Part shown: one piece after another, positions 1-10,400 of the stretch
Layout: the number at the start of each line of letters is the position of its first letter
Numbering within the stretch: the stretch's first letter is position 1
Source: an uncultured Bacteroidota bacterium
GTDB taxonomy: Bacteria > Bacteroidota > Bacteroidia > Chitinophagales > Chitinophagaceae
Direction of reading: 5' to 3'
Length of the DNA stretch: 13,453 nt
NCBI GenBank assembly: GCA_903905685.1
Contig: CAIVHI010000292.1
Location: 1 to 13,453 of the forward strand
Position numbers and translations under genes: made by a program
Notes under the pieces: generated by a model
Told to the model about the DNA's origin: nothing
Database searches by the model: none
What the model saw: the letters and a program-made list of their open reading frames with translations, nothing else

Positions 1-163
1 ATATATGCAGATGCTGCTTCCCCTTTTGAATTGCCCACGACTTGATGTTGAGCAGCATAAGAACGCCGGCGCAATAACTACCCTACCCCCGCAACGCCAT
101 CCTCACCTTATGCATTTTTTGAATTTGCAAAAATGGCTTAAAATTTGATTATATTGCACCGCT
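1..163. other. Left-edge intergenic leader
   Basis: No complete gene is visible here. On the minus strand an ATG at 58 opens a frame that runs off the left edge (19 codons, beginning MLLNIKSW). It could be the 5' end of a divergent gene, but it is too short to recognise. On the plus strand a frame open from base 2 to about 148 has low-complexity content and looks like chance. The right part of the stretch (from about 110) is A/T-rich and holds the promoter-like element for the stress protein gene. Confidence 0.4.
119..147 (+). promoter_or_regulatory. Putative Bacteroidota-type promoter of the stress protein gene
   Basis: A TTG at 119-121 is followed, 17 bases later, by TAAAATTTG at 139-147. 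The known Bacteroidota sigma consensus is TTG, a spacer of about 17-23, then TAnnTTTG. The downstream box here has one extra A. Transcription would start around 153-156, leaving a leader of only about 10 bases before the ATG at 164. A match this short could occur by chance in A/T-rich DNA. Confidence 0.35.
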
Positions 164-991
164 ATGAAAAAGACAATATTGGTTGCCGTAGACTTCACGC
201 CGGTATCTTATAATGCGCTCACTTACGCCTGTGAACTTTCCAAGAACCAAACCACGGAAATCATAGCCGTACACTTGCTCGATGAGAACATTACAGGCCA
301 ATTTCATGCAGGAAAAAACCTTGCTGTCCGTAAGATGGCGGAACGCATGTATCAGGAAATCCTGTTGAAGACCAAGAATGACCTCGACAATTTCCTGTCA
401 GGACTTCGTAACTCCTATGGCGATATCATCCGTCCGGTGATTTCACATGGCACCATTTACGAGGCCTTCAACGAAGTAGCTTCCAAATTCGATTCCTCCA
501 TGATCGTCATGGGTACCCATGGCATCATCGGCATGCAATCGGTATTCGGTAGCCGGGCCTACAAAGTGGTGGCTAAAACCTATCACCCATTTTTGATTGT
601 TCAAGACAACGTTTACAAGCCATTCCACAATATCTATATGGTATTCAAGGACTTGGAACGTCTTCAGAATTTCTCCGACGACCTATTGGTCTTTGCGGGC
701 TACTTTACCGGCAATTTCATCTTGAATACCCTTTCCGGAGAATTGACCGATACGAACCAATTGCCCGACAATTTGAAGGGCCTCGCCGAAAGGACAAAGA
801 CCATTTGCGAAAAACTGATGGACAGCAACATCGTAGATCGTGCTGTTGCACATGGTGCCGATGCATTGGGAATCTGTATAGACGAAATCGATAATTTTAC
901 CGATGAGACTTATGGCATGACGCAGGACAAAATACTGGCCAACAAAGAAAACATGCCGGTTTACTGCCTCCCCGCGTCTGCATCGCTGTAA
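164..991 (+). CDS. Universal stress protein, UspA family, two-domain
   Basis: A 275-residue cytoplasmic protein of the UspA family, whose members bind ATP or act as stress and energy-state regulators without a defined reaction. Residues 1-148 form a complete Usp fold. The opening ILVAVDF carries the nucleotide-site Asp10, the core strand is SSMIVMGTHG (111-120), and the phosphate loop G117-T-H-G120 is followed by eight residues and G129-S130. This is the ATP-binding pattern of the family, with a spacer one residue shorter than in the archaeal prototype. The strand HPFLIVQ closes the domain. Residues 151-275 look like a second, degenerate Usp domain: a beta-alpha pattern ending in NMPVYCLPA, without the glycine loop. 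Such paired domains of about 275-280 residues are common in Bacteroidota. The ATG at 164 is chosen because the family motif begins directly after it. There is no Shine-Dalgarno, as is usual in this phylum. The peptidase gene follows 65 bp downstream on the same strand. The exact stress role is unknown. Confidence 0.93.
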   Translation: MKKTILVAVDFTPVSYNALTYACELSKNQTTEIIAVHLLDENITGQFHAGKNLAVRKMAERMYQEILLKTKNDLDNFLSGLRNSYGDIIRPVISHGTIYEAFNEVASKFDSSMIVMGTHGIIGMQSVFGSRAYKVVAKTYHPFLIVQDNVYKPFHNIYMVFKDLERLQNFSDDLLVFAGYFTGNFILNTLSGELTDTNQLPDNLKGLAERTKTICEKLMDSNIVDRAVAHGADALGICIDEIDNFTDETYGMTQDKILANKENMPVYCLPASASL

Positions 992-1056
992 CGGCGGCAA
1001 AGCGGCAAAAAAATAGGAATTAGTTTAATAATTTATACAATTTAAAATCAAAAATT

Positions 1057-3105
1057 ATGAAGTTAAAACTTGCGATAGTCGCGAGTAGTGCCGTAATAGC
1101 ACTGGCATCATGTAAGAATGGGCGTGACGGCGAAGGTAGCGGAGGATTCCGCAACCTGTTGGACCGTGCCAATATGGACACCACTGTGTCTCCAGGCAAC
1201 AACTTTTTCGAATATGCAGGCGGCAACTGGCTGAAAAACAACCCTATTCCAAAGTCGGAAACACGGTGGGGCAGTTTCAACCTGTTGATTGAAAACAATT
1301 TCAATCGGCTTCATACCCTATTGGATTCCGCAGCAGGTATCAAGGGCGCGGTATCCGGAACCCCAATCCAAAAAGTGGGCGATTTCTACCGCACAGGTAT
1401 GGATAGTGCCGCCATCGAGCGCATGGGCCTCACCCCACTCCACGACATCCTCACCAGAATCGACAACATTCAGGATACCACATCGCTTACGCAAGAGATC
1501 GTTAGCGAACACACTAACGGATTCGACTTCGTATTCGGGTTCGGAATCTCTCCCGACGATAAGAACGTCACGAAAGAGATTTGTCAATTTGGCCAAGGTG
1601 GCTTGGGTATGCCCGCCCGCGAATACTATTTCGACAAGGATCCCCGGACGACGAAAATCAGGGACGCGTACAAGAAGTACATTCCCAAGATGTTGCGCCT
1701 TATTGGCGACGACAGCCTAACTGCCGAGCGCGATGCAAAAGCCATTTATGCATTGGAGGAAAAACTCGCAGAGGCATCTATGACACGCGTCGAAATGCGA
1801 GACCCTTATGCGCAATACAATAAAATGAGCATGGCCGATTTGGCCAAGTTGACTCCGCGCCTCAACTGGCAGAAGTTGCTCGCAGACCTCAACGTAAAGG
1901 GTCAAGATACCGTCATCATCAACCAGCCAGCGTTCTATAAAGCAATGGCTGTAGCCTTGAAATCGGAATCGTTGGCTACTTGGAAAAAATACTTGAAGTT
2001 CCATGTAGTGAGCGATATGGCACCTTACCTGAGCAGTGCATTCGATGCCGCAAGGTTCGACTTCTACGGCAGGACGATGCGTGGACAAGAGGAACAAAAA
2101 CCCCGTTGGAAACGCGTATTGTCGATAGTAGACCGCTCGGTAGGCGACGCATTGGGTGAATTGTACGTCAACAAGTACTTCAAACCCGAAGCCAAGAAGA
2201 AGATGGTGGAATTGGTGAACAACCTCCAAGCCACTTATGCGGAGCGCATCCAGAAATTGGATTGGATGAGTGCCGAAACCAAGAAAAAGGCATTGGACAA
2301 GCTCAACGCCTTCATGAAGAAAATAGGCTATCCCGACCATTGGAAAGACTATGGCACCCTCACCATTGTTGGAGACGACTACATCAAGAACATCATTTCG
2401 GCCTCCAAATGGCAGTACAACTTCGAGTTGAACAAATTGGGTCGTCCGGTTGACCGTTCGGAATGGGGCATGACACCGCCCACGGTAAACGCCTACTACA
2501 ACCCCGGTTTCAACGAAATCGTGTTCCCGGCCGGTATCCTGCAATATCCGTTCTTCGATGAAAATGCCGATGATGCCGTAAACTATGGCGCAATCGGTGG
2601 CGTGATTGGTCATGAAATGACCCACGGCTTCGACGACCAGGGCCGCCTGTACAGCTTCGACGGCAACCTCTCCAATTGGTGGACTCCCGCCGACTCTACC
2701 AACTTCGTAACCAAGGCAAATGTGGTGATTACCCAATTCAACAAAATCCTCGTAATCGATACCATCCATGCCAATGGCCAACTCACTGAAGGGGAGAACC
2801 TTGCAGACTTGGGCGGCATCAACATCGCCTACGAAGCATTCAAGAAGACCAAGCAGGGACAGGGCACCGAGAAAATCGACGGCTTCACTCCCGACCAACG
2901 TTTCTTCCTCAGTTGGGCACAAGTATGGCGCGCCAATACCCGTCCTGAAGAGTTGGCCTCACGTTTGAAGACCGACCCACACTCGCCCAGCCACTTGCGT
3001 TGCAATGTGCCCGTGAGCAATATGGATGCCTGGTACAAAGCCTTCAACGTAAAACCCACCGATTCCCTCTATCGCCCTGAATCAGAGCGTGCACGGGTTT
3101 GGTAG
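1057..3105 (+). CDS. M13 family zinc endopeptidase (neprilysin/PepO-like), lipoprotein
   Basis: A 682-residue metallo-endopeptidase of family M13, which cleaves peptides of limited size. Residues 1-19 are a lipoprotein signal peptide: MKLK, a hydrophobic stretch, and the lipobox L16-A-S-C19. The mature protein is therefore probably lipid-anchored in the cell envelope. Residues ~35-430 are the M13 N-terminal lobe, beginning at the typical SPGNNFFEYAGGNWL. The catalytic lobe has the substrate-binding N478-A-Y-Y481, the zinc motif H519-E-M-T-H523 with catalytic Glu520, the third zinc ligand Glu580 in E-N-L-A-D584, and the late H642-S-P-S-H-L-R648 motif with its conserved Arg. It ends in the family-typical RPESERARVW. 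All expected catalytic residues are present and the length is normal, so it should be active. The ATG at 1057 gives the complete signal peptide, and the leader is A-rich without a Shine-Dalgarno. The 65-bp A/T-rich gap upstream may hold its own promoter, or the gene may be read with the stress gene. A hairpin terminator follows. Family assignment is near certain; the physiological substrate is unknown. Confidence 0.96.
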   Translation: MKLKLAIVASSAVIALASCKNGRDGEGSGGFRNLLDRANMDTTVSPGNNFFEYAGGNWLKNNPIPKSETRWGSFNLLIENNFNRLHTLLDSAAGIKGAVSGTPIQKVGDFYRTGMDSAAIERMGLTPLHDILTRIDNIQDTTSLTQEIVSEHTNGFDFVFGFGISPDDKNVTKEICQFGQGGLGMPAREYYFDKDPRTTKIRDAYKKYIPKMLRLIGDDSLTAERDAKAIYALEEKLAEASMTRVEMRDPYAQYNKMSMADLAKLTPRLNWQKLLADLNVKGQDTVIINQPAFYKAMAVALKSESLATWKKYLKFHVVSDMAPYLSSAFDAARFDFYGRTMRGQEEQKPRWKRVLSIVDRSVGDALGELYVNKYFKPEAKKKMVELVNNLQATYAERIQKLDWMSAETKKKALDKLNAFMKKIGYPDHWKDYGTLTIVGDDYIKNIISASKWQYNFELNKLGRPVDRSEWGMTPPTVNAYYNPGFNEIVFPAGILQYPFFDENADDAVNYGAIGGVIGHEMTHGFDDQGRLYSFDGNLSNWWTPADSTNFVTKANVVITQFNKILVIDTIHANGQLTEGENLADLGGINIAYEAFKKTKQGQGTEKIDGFTPDQRFFLSWAQVWRANTRPEELASRLKTDPHSPSHLRCNVPVSNMDAWYKAFNVKPTDSLYRPESERARVW

Positions 3106-3135
3106 TCAAAAAAGCAATAACAATTATCAACCATC

Positions 3136-3169
3136 AACGGGTTGGCTCTTTAGGGAGCCAACCCGTTTT
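3136..3169 (+). terminator. Rho-independent terminator of the peptidase gene
   Basis: A perfect 13-bp stem (3136-3148 with 3155-3167), a 6-base loop, and a short T run at 3166-3169. It begins 30 bp after the peptidase stop codon. The A-rich left flank could make it work weakly in the other direction too. Confidence 0.85.
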
Positions 3170-3259
3170 GATTTGGAAGTCGACCCTGGAAATATGGGCA
3201 TTGATATGCGATAACTTCGGCATCGCAGTCTTATTGTCCAGTTTGGCTATAATGGCTTG

Positions 3260-3668
3260 ACGCCTTCGGTATGCGGCATAAAATCGAAAATGAAGACGGA
3301 GAATTGACGCTCCTGCAATCAACTGGGCCATGCAGTTTTTCGGATGCTTGATAAAATTGAATCGCTTCCGAGGCCGCTGATATTGCATGGCCAGAAGCAT
3401 CGATATAGCCCGAATCGTGCGTGTATGGCCCGTAGCGCAAATCCAGCCTATACTCGCTGTATCGAAGGGACTTTTGCTGCTAACGAAGTGTACCACTGTC
3501 AATGTTGAAGGCATCGCAGCTTATGGCCCTCGAAGCCAACAGAGGCACAACATTGAAGGCATCGCACGTTATCTACAATTGGCACCTCCCACCAACTTTC
3601 GGCCTGTGTCTTGTCTGCAATGCCTTCGGCATCGTTATCACTACTATTCGGTTCGGCAGTAAAGTTTC
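3260..3668. repeat. Tandem unit copy 1
   Basis: This copy is 409 bp and begins at ACGCCTTCGGTATGCGGC, which corresponds to ATGCCTTCGGCATCAGGC of copy 3. It is longer than copy 2 mainly because of about 48 extra bases (3518-3565) that repeat the local word TTGAAGGCATCGC, which looks like a small internal duplication. It ends with the word TTCGGTTCGGCAGTAAAG shared with copy 2. Confidence 0.65.
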
Positions 3669-4009
3669 ATGCCTTCAGCATCAGGCCGATAATCGAAAGA
3701 GACGATTGACGCTACGGATATCAACGAACAATAGGCAAACTATCGAATGCCTGGGTATGGTAGACTTGGCGTCCAGAAGCCTCGATCTCACCCAAATTAT
3801 ATGTAAACGTCCCAAAGTGCCAACGCGATCCAACCAACCTATGCCTTCGGTATCGAAGTCCAGTAGTGCCATCGGCAATGCCCCCCTGTCAATGTTGAAG
3901 GCATCGCCCGTTATCTACAATTGGCACCTCCTACCTACTTGCCCTGTGTCTTGTGTACGATACCTTCGGCATCGGTGTTACTCTTGTTCGGTTCGGCAGT
4001 AAAGGTTTC
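3669..4009. repeat. Tandem unit copy 2
   Basis: This copy is 341 bp and begins ATGCCTTCAGCATCAGGCCG. It is the copy that links the other two: its second half matches copy 1 closely (words at 3890-3907, 3910-3929 and 3987-4004) and its first 20 bases match copy 3 at all but one position. It contains the palindrome-like words at 3669, 3841 and 3959. Confidence 0.65.
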
Positions 4010-4345
4010 ATGCCTTCGGCATCAGGCCGAAAATCGCAAACGAAGGCGGACGATTGACACTCCTACAATCAACTAAAACCGGGCAATATTCCGTATGTCT
4101 GATAATATTGAATCGTTTCCGAAAAATAAGGGGCGGCACGGCTAGAAGACTCGATGTCGCCGGAATCATATGCACACGAACCATTGCAAAGCCAAATTCA
4201 AGCTATGCCTTCTCTATCGAAAGTATGATAGTGGTTTCGGCAATGTACCCCGACGATGCTGAAGGCAACGCAAGACTATGCAATAGGCGCCACCTACCAC
4301 CTTATAGCATGTGTACTTGTGAGCGACTCATTGATGATCGCCCAA
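4010..4345. repeat. Tandem unit copy 3, right end decayed
   Basis: This copy begins ATGCCTTCGGCATCAGGCCG at 4010. Its first part parallels copy 1, for example GATTGAC followed by CTCCT and CAATCAACT near 4051-4073 and near 3302-3325. Its central words have drifted (TATGCCTTCTCTATCGAAAG near 4205, GCTGAAGGCAACGC near 4258). The right boundary is uncertain because similarity fades before the hairpin at 4381. Confidence 0.55.
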
Positions 4346-4380
4346 ACCCGACTAAAAATACCCGCGTAAGATACCTCCCC

Positions 4381-4422
4381 AAAATGGCGACACCCGGAGT
4401 AATAACTCCGGGTGTCGCCATT
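4381..4422 (-). terminator. Rho-independent terminator of the giant surface-protein gene
   Basis: A perfect 18-bp stem (4383-4400 with 4405-4422) with a 4-base AATA loop. Read on the minus strand it lies 17 bp past the stop codon and is followed by TTTT. The G/C-rich stem is one of the most stable hairpins in the window. Confidence 0.85.
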
Positions 4423-4439
4423 ATAAAATCTATCAAATC

Positions 4440-7400
4440 CTATCTGCCCAACAATTGGAGCTTGGTAACCGATGTACCGTTTTCACTGTTTACACGCACC
4501 AAGTAGGTACCCGATGGCAGAGCAGCCAAATTGAAGCTACCCTTGGCAGCAGATGCACCTTCCAACTTGCCCGTGAGAACAATGTTGCCATACATGTCTA
4601 CTATCTCAACAGTTGCATCACCGGTAGTACCTGCAACCTCAACCGTAACCATTCCGTCTGACGGGTTGGGATACACGGTAACGGTACCATTGGCCTTCAT
4701 AACCGGAGCAACATAGTCGATGGAGTCGCACTGATGCTTGGTATAAACCATGATATGTGACGTTGCAGAGAAGCTGCCGCAATAGTTGGCAACCGTGTAG
4801 GTAACAGTATCCATACCGTTGCCACCGGCACCGCCCGTGAGGACTCCAGTAGCAGCACCAATGGTATCGAACATGTTGGTTTGGATCCAAGCACCACCGG
4901 CAGGCGTACCAAACAAGGTATCTGTTTTTCCGGGTACGATACATACATAGGGGTAACCCGAAATTGCGGGATTCAACACAGAGTCAACTTCCAATACGAA
5001 CTTGGCCGTTGCCGTGCCGCAACTGTTGGTCACCATATACATAACCGTATCAATACCGGCACCCTCACCTATTGCAATTCCGCTAGCAACGAGTGCAACC
5101 GCAGTATTTTGCGATGACCAAGTACCACCCGGAACCGAAGCAGTCAAAGTATCAAAGCCGGCAGTACAAATACCCGGATGGCCGGAAATAGTACCCGAAA
5201 CAGGCAATGCCAATACCTTGATGCCATACTTGGCTGTAGACGTGCCACAACCATTGGTCACCGCATAGGAAACAGAATCGACTCCCGCTGCAACACCGGT
5301 AACAACACCTGTAGCCGAAATCGAAGCCACAGCGGCCGTACCGCTTGTCCATGTACCCGAAGTAACCAAATCGGACAAACTTACGGTCGCACCTACGCAT
5401 ACACTGTCTGTACCCGTAATGGTGCCCGGATTAGGCAGGGTGTTGACGGTCACTACATCTGTAGCTGTTGCAAATCCACAATAGTTGGAAACGGTATACA
5501 TTACCGTATCTGTACCTGCGGAGATGCCCGACACAACACCACCTGAGACCGTGGCGACGGCTGCGTTTGCAACATTCCAAGTGCCTCCTGCAACCGACTC
5601 TGACAGCGTGGTGTTTGCGCCCGCGCAAACTGTCGCTATCCCTGAAATCGTACCGGGATTAGCCAGTGGGATAATGTTCATGACTTGGGTAACCGATGCA
5701 GCACCACAATACAAGGAAGTGACTGTATAAGTAACCGTATCCATACCGGCAGTAACACCGTTCACCATTCCGCCGGCAACACCCGCATTGGCATTGGAAA
5801 TACTCCAAACACCGCCCGTAGAAGTAGGCGTCAAAGTAACCGTTGCACCTACGCAAACGCTGTCGGTACCAAACAACGTGCCCGCAACGGGGAGTGCATT
5901 GATAGTGACAGTCATGGTAGCAATATTGGAACCGCAGAACGAAGAAGTTACCGAGTAGATTACCGTATCCAAACCACCAGCAACACCCGTCAGCACGCCG
6001 CCGGAAGTGATGGAAGCATTGGGATTGGAAACGCCCCAAGTACCGCCCGTTGCGGTTTCAGACAACGTTACAGAAGCAGTTGCACACAAGGAGTCTTGGC
6101 CGGAAATGGTGCCTGCATTGGGCAGCGCATTCACCGTAACCATGGCAGTTGCAGCTGCTCCGCAACCTGTCGAATAGGTAACCAAAGTAGTACCCGCCGA
6201 AACGCCCGTCAACAGACCTGACGTTGCACCAATCGTACCCACAGTAGTGGTACCGCTCGTCCAAGTACCACCTGCCGATGAATTGGTCAGCGAGTCGGTA
6301 GAGCCGACGCAAACCATCATGGAACCGCCGATGGCCGATGGAGTATTCAATACGTTGACCACCTTAGCCGCAATCGATGTACCGCAATAGTTCGTAACTG
6401 TATACTGAATGGTATCTACACCGGTTGATACGCCGGTGACATGCCCGCCAACCACCGTTGCAACACTAGGCGTAGTGCTAGACCATGTTCCACCGGTTGC
6501 CGTGTCGGCAAGCGTGAGGACAGTACCCACACACAAATTGGAGCCGCCCGTAATGGTGCCGGAAACCGGCAACGGACGCACATAGAACAAACGGTGTTGG
6601 GAACCCGTGCCGCAACCATAAGTTACCGAATAGTTGATGGTGACCGTACCGGCAGAGACACCGGTAATCACACCACCAGAAACGGTAGCTTTGGATGGCG
6701 TACCACTCACCCAAGTACCCATGCCGCCATACGCGGTGTCGGTAACGGTGATGGTAGCACCCACGCACACTGAATCGGGACCATTGATGGAACCTGCATC
6801 GGGCAACGCGTTAACGGTGAACGATTCGGTCGCATAACAACCTGTAGGTAAGGTATAAGTCAAATTAACGGTACCGCCGGAATAACCGGTAACGACACCT
6901 GAAGGTGAAGCTATGGCAATGGAAGAGTCGCTACTGCTCCAAGAGCCGCCACCACCACTTGCATCGCTGATGGTTACTGAAGACAATTGGCAAACGCTCG
7001 TAGCACCGCTTATTGCAGCCGGCAATGGGTTAACCGTAACCGTGTAGGTTGCAGGACTACCACAACCTGTAGTGTAGGTAAACCCTACAGTACCCGCTGA
7101 GCTGCCGGTAACGTGGCCCGATACATCGATAGTTGCAACACCCGTAGTGCCACCCGACCAAGTGCCACCGGCAGCTGAATCGGAAAGACTGATGGACGTA
7201 GCAACGCAAAGTGACATAGGACCTGTAATGGCCGACGGGGTCGCCAAGACGGTAACGGGGAAGGTAGCACCTACGCCGCAGCCGTTGGCATAATTGATGG
7301 TATCTACACCGGGAGCAATACCCGTTAGGCTGCCCGAGGCGGCGTCTACGGTTGCAACGGCATTGTTGTTGCTGGTCCAAGTACCACCGGTAACACCGAT

Positions 7401-10400
7401 AGACAATGCATCGATAGAGCCCGTACAAACAGTGGAAGTACCGGAAATGGCACCGGGAACCGCGTTTACAGTGACATTATAGGTAGCGGAGCCACAAACC
7501 GTAGCATAACTAATGGTAGTAACCCCCGACGTAAGCGCAGTAACCAAGCCGCCTGTGCCAATAGAGGCCACTGCGGGGGTACCGCTGCTCCATGTACCAC
7601 CGGTAACCGGAGTAGTGAAAGTCATCGTATCGCCAACACACATCAATGGAGTGCCCGAAATACTTGCGGCAACGCCATTCACGGTGATTGCGGCAGTAGA
7701 ACTACCACACATATTGGCATAAGTAATGGTGGTAAACCCGGCCGCAACACCATAAACATCGCCCGAAGCATCAACCGTAGCAACAGTTGCATCGGCAGAT
7801 GACCATGTGCCGCCGGCTGTAGTACAAGCAAGCGTGCTGGTAGTACCCGCGCAGAATGCAAAAGTACCCGTGATCGCTGCAGGAGTCGCATTAACCGTCA
7901 CGGCATAACCCGTAGTGGTGGCAGTGCCGCAACTTGTAATTACGGTATAGGTAATATTGGTAGTGCCGGCGGCAACCGAGGTCATGATGCCGGTTGCAGG
8001 GTCAATGGTGGCAACACCGGTATTACTGCTCGTCCATGAACCGCCGGAGATAGTTTCGAACATGGTATCGGCCATACCCAAGCAGAATGCATTGGTTCCC
8101 GACACGATGCCTGCATCGGCGGGAGCATTAACGGTAATGGGTAGCGCTGCAATTGCCAAACCGCAACCGTTCGTAAGGGAATAATAGATGGTATCGGTAC
8201 CTGCGGCAACACCGGTTACAATGCCACCCGATACAGATGCCGTTCCATTGGAGCTGGACCAAGAAGTAGTGCCGGAAACGGCGGTGTCGGCCAAGGTGAT
8301 GGTTGAACCGGCGCAAACGACATTGGAACCCGTAATAACACCGGCATTAGGCAGCGGATTGACGGTCAATACCGCAGCCGCACCGCAACCTGAAGCGAGT
8401 GTATAAGAAATGGTGGTTGTACCTGCGGCAACTCCTGTTGCGCTACCTGTAGTACTGTTGATGATGGCAACACCGGTAACCGAACTGGAGAACGTGCCGC
8501 CTGCGGTAGTATCCATGAGTGAATCCAGTGAACCTGCACATACCGTGAACGTACCAAAGATGGCCGATGGTACCGCATTTACGGTAACGACGGCAGTAGT
8601 GGTTCCACAACCTGTAGTATAGCTGATGGTGGATGTACCAACCGATACGCCGGTAACATCGCCGGAGCCATCGACAGTGGCAACACCCGTAGTGGTGCTC
8701 GACCATGTACCTCCACCGGCAGCATTCGTAAGCGTCGTTACACTACCCGAGCAAACCGACAGTGTACCTGCAATGGGAGCAGGTGCATTGCTTACGGTTA
8801 CTGTAATGGTAGCAGCAGTGCCGCAACCGTTGGAATAAGTAATGACGGAAGTACCTAAGGACACGCCTGTAACATTGCCTGAACCGTCAACCGTTGCTAC
8901 CGAGGTAGTGCCGCTTGTCCAAGTGCCACCCAAGGCAGCATCGGCCAGCGAAGTGACGCCCGCAATACAAACCGAGGCAGCACCAGTGATAGCCGAGGGA
9001 GCCGCATAAACCGTAACCGCAGCTGTGGATGAACCACAGCCCGTGGTATAGGTCACTACCTGCGTACCCTGTGCCAAAGCTGTTACTACGCCCAACGAAG
9101 CATCTATAGAAGCAACGGTGCCCGTTGTGCTCCAAGTGCCCCCCAAAAGGGAGTCGCTTAGGGTCTCCGTAGTGGCAACGCAAATGGCCGAGCTACCCGT
9201 AATTACGGAAGGTAAAGGCGTAACCGATACCGACACCGTAGCGGGACTACCGCAACCGGTAGAATAAGTGATGGTTGCAGAGCCACCCGATACACCGGTA
9301 ACATCACCAAATGCGTCAACCGTTGCAATGGCGGTATTGCTACTAGACCAGCTGCCACCGCTCACGGCATCGGCAAGCGTCGTTACCGCACCTTGGCAAA
9401 CCGTCGTGGTTCCCGTAATAGCGGTTGGAGGAATAGAGTTGACGGTAAGGACGGCCGTAACCGTTCCGCAACCGGTAGTATAAGAAATGGTGGTGGTGCC
9501 GGGAGCAACCACGGAGACAATGCCCGTAGTGCTGCCAATGTTGGCAACCCCTGTATTGATACTGATCCATGTGCCGCCGGTAACAGAATCGGTCAATGTC
9601 GTTGTGCCACTGCCGCATACTGAAAGTGAACCGCCGATTGCAGAAGGCAGTGGAGTTACGGTAACCACTGCAGTAGCAGGAGTGCCGCAACCGTTGGAGC
9701 AAGTAATTGTTGCAGTGCCACCTGAAACACCGGTCACATCGCCCGAAGCATCAACCGTTGCAACTCCCGTTGCGCTTGAGCTCCAAGAAACGGAAGGCGT
9801 TACATCGGCAAGAGTGGAAGTGGTACCGGCGCAGAACGCGAGTGTGCCGGTAATGGCAGCGGGAGAACCGTTGACGGTTACCACCGTTGAGGTAGAACCG
9901 CAAGATGTAGTGTACACAATGGTAACGGTACCGGCAGCAACACCGGTAATGATGCCGGTTGTAGAACCTGCGGTTGCAGTGCCTGGAGTTACGCTGGTCC
10001 AGGTACCACCGCCTGTGGCATCGGCCAATGTAGTGGTACCACCGATACAGACGGTTGCTGTGCCGGTGATTGAAGCAGGCGTGCCGCTAACGGTGACCGT
10101 TACCGTTGTGCTGCTGCATCCGGCCGAATAAGTGATGATGGAAGTACCTATTGAAGCACCCGAAACGACACCGGTAGTAGACCCGATGGTTGCTACCGAC
10201 GTGGTGCCGCTGGTCCATGTGCCACCGGGGGTAGCGTCAGACAATGATGTTGTTCCGCCTACGCATGTAGAGAATGAACCAGTGATTGATGCGGGCACGC
10301 CTGGAATTACGTAAACCGTATGCGTAACCGAGCAACCTGATGCAGAATACGTAATAACAGCCGTATCAAAAGCTACCCCGGTAACGACACCCGTAGTAGG

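Larger units (their letters stand above)
3200..4345. repeat. Intergenic region of ~3 diverged tandem copies of a ~340-410 bp unit
   Basis: The space between the two convergent genes is about 1.3 kb with no convincing CDS. Read by eye, it is built from three consecutive copies of one unit (3260-3668, 3669-4009, 4010 to about 4345), preceded by a fragment of the unit's end (about 3200-3259). Long shared words in the same order show this. GTTATCTACAATTGGCACCT occurs at 3568 and 3910, CAATGTTGAAGGCATCGC at 3500 and 3890, and TTCGGTTCGGCAGTAAAG at 3647 and 3987. Each unit contains several short inverted-repeat words such as ATGCCTTCGGCAT (stem ATGCC/GGCAT, loop TTC) and its partner TGAAGGCAT. Open frames shift between copies and contain stops, so this looks like non-coding or decayed DNA. 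It is bounded on both sides by strong hairpins that would shield it from the flanking genes' transcription. Confidence 0.75.

Noticed and set aside
1717..2922. 401-codon open frame on the minus strand
   Set aside because: It lies antisense inside the peptidase gene, whose catalytic motifs and length are intact. It shows no recognisable motif and is a codon-bias shadow.
3134..3514. 126-codon minus-strand open frame, with related peptide pieces at 3681-3878
   Set aside because: It reads through the peptidase terminator and the repeat. Similar short peptides (DCRSVN/DIRSVN) occur in other copies but with frame changes and stops, so a living gene is not supported. Remains of an old gene cannot be excluded.
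3502..4002. 166-codon plus-strand open frame in the intergenic region
   Set aside because: Its translation repeats LKASxVIYNWHL only because the DNA unit is repeated. The matching segments fall out of frame in the rest of the unit, and copy 3 does not keep the frame.
3500..4025. CRISPR array
   Set aside because: The repeated words are short, variable and unevenly spaced within longer tandem units. There are no uniform repeats with unique spacers and no cas genes.
4054..4506. 150-codon plus-strand open frame
   Set aside because: It runs from the decayed repeat through the terminator hairpin into the antisense of the sorting domain, with no motif.
9487..10131. 214-codon open frame on the plus strand, and many similar ones opposite the giant gene
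   Set aside because: Val/Pro/Thr-rich translations with the same ~72-codon periodicity as the Ig-like repeats on the other strand. They mirror Gly/Thr/Ala codons of the true gene.
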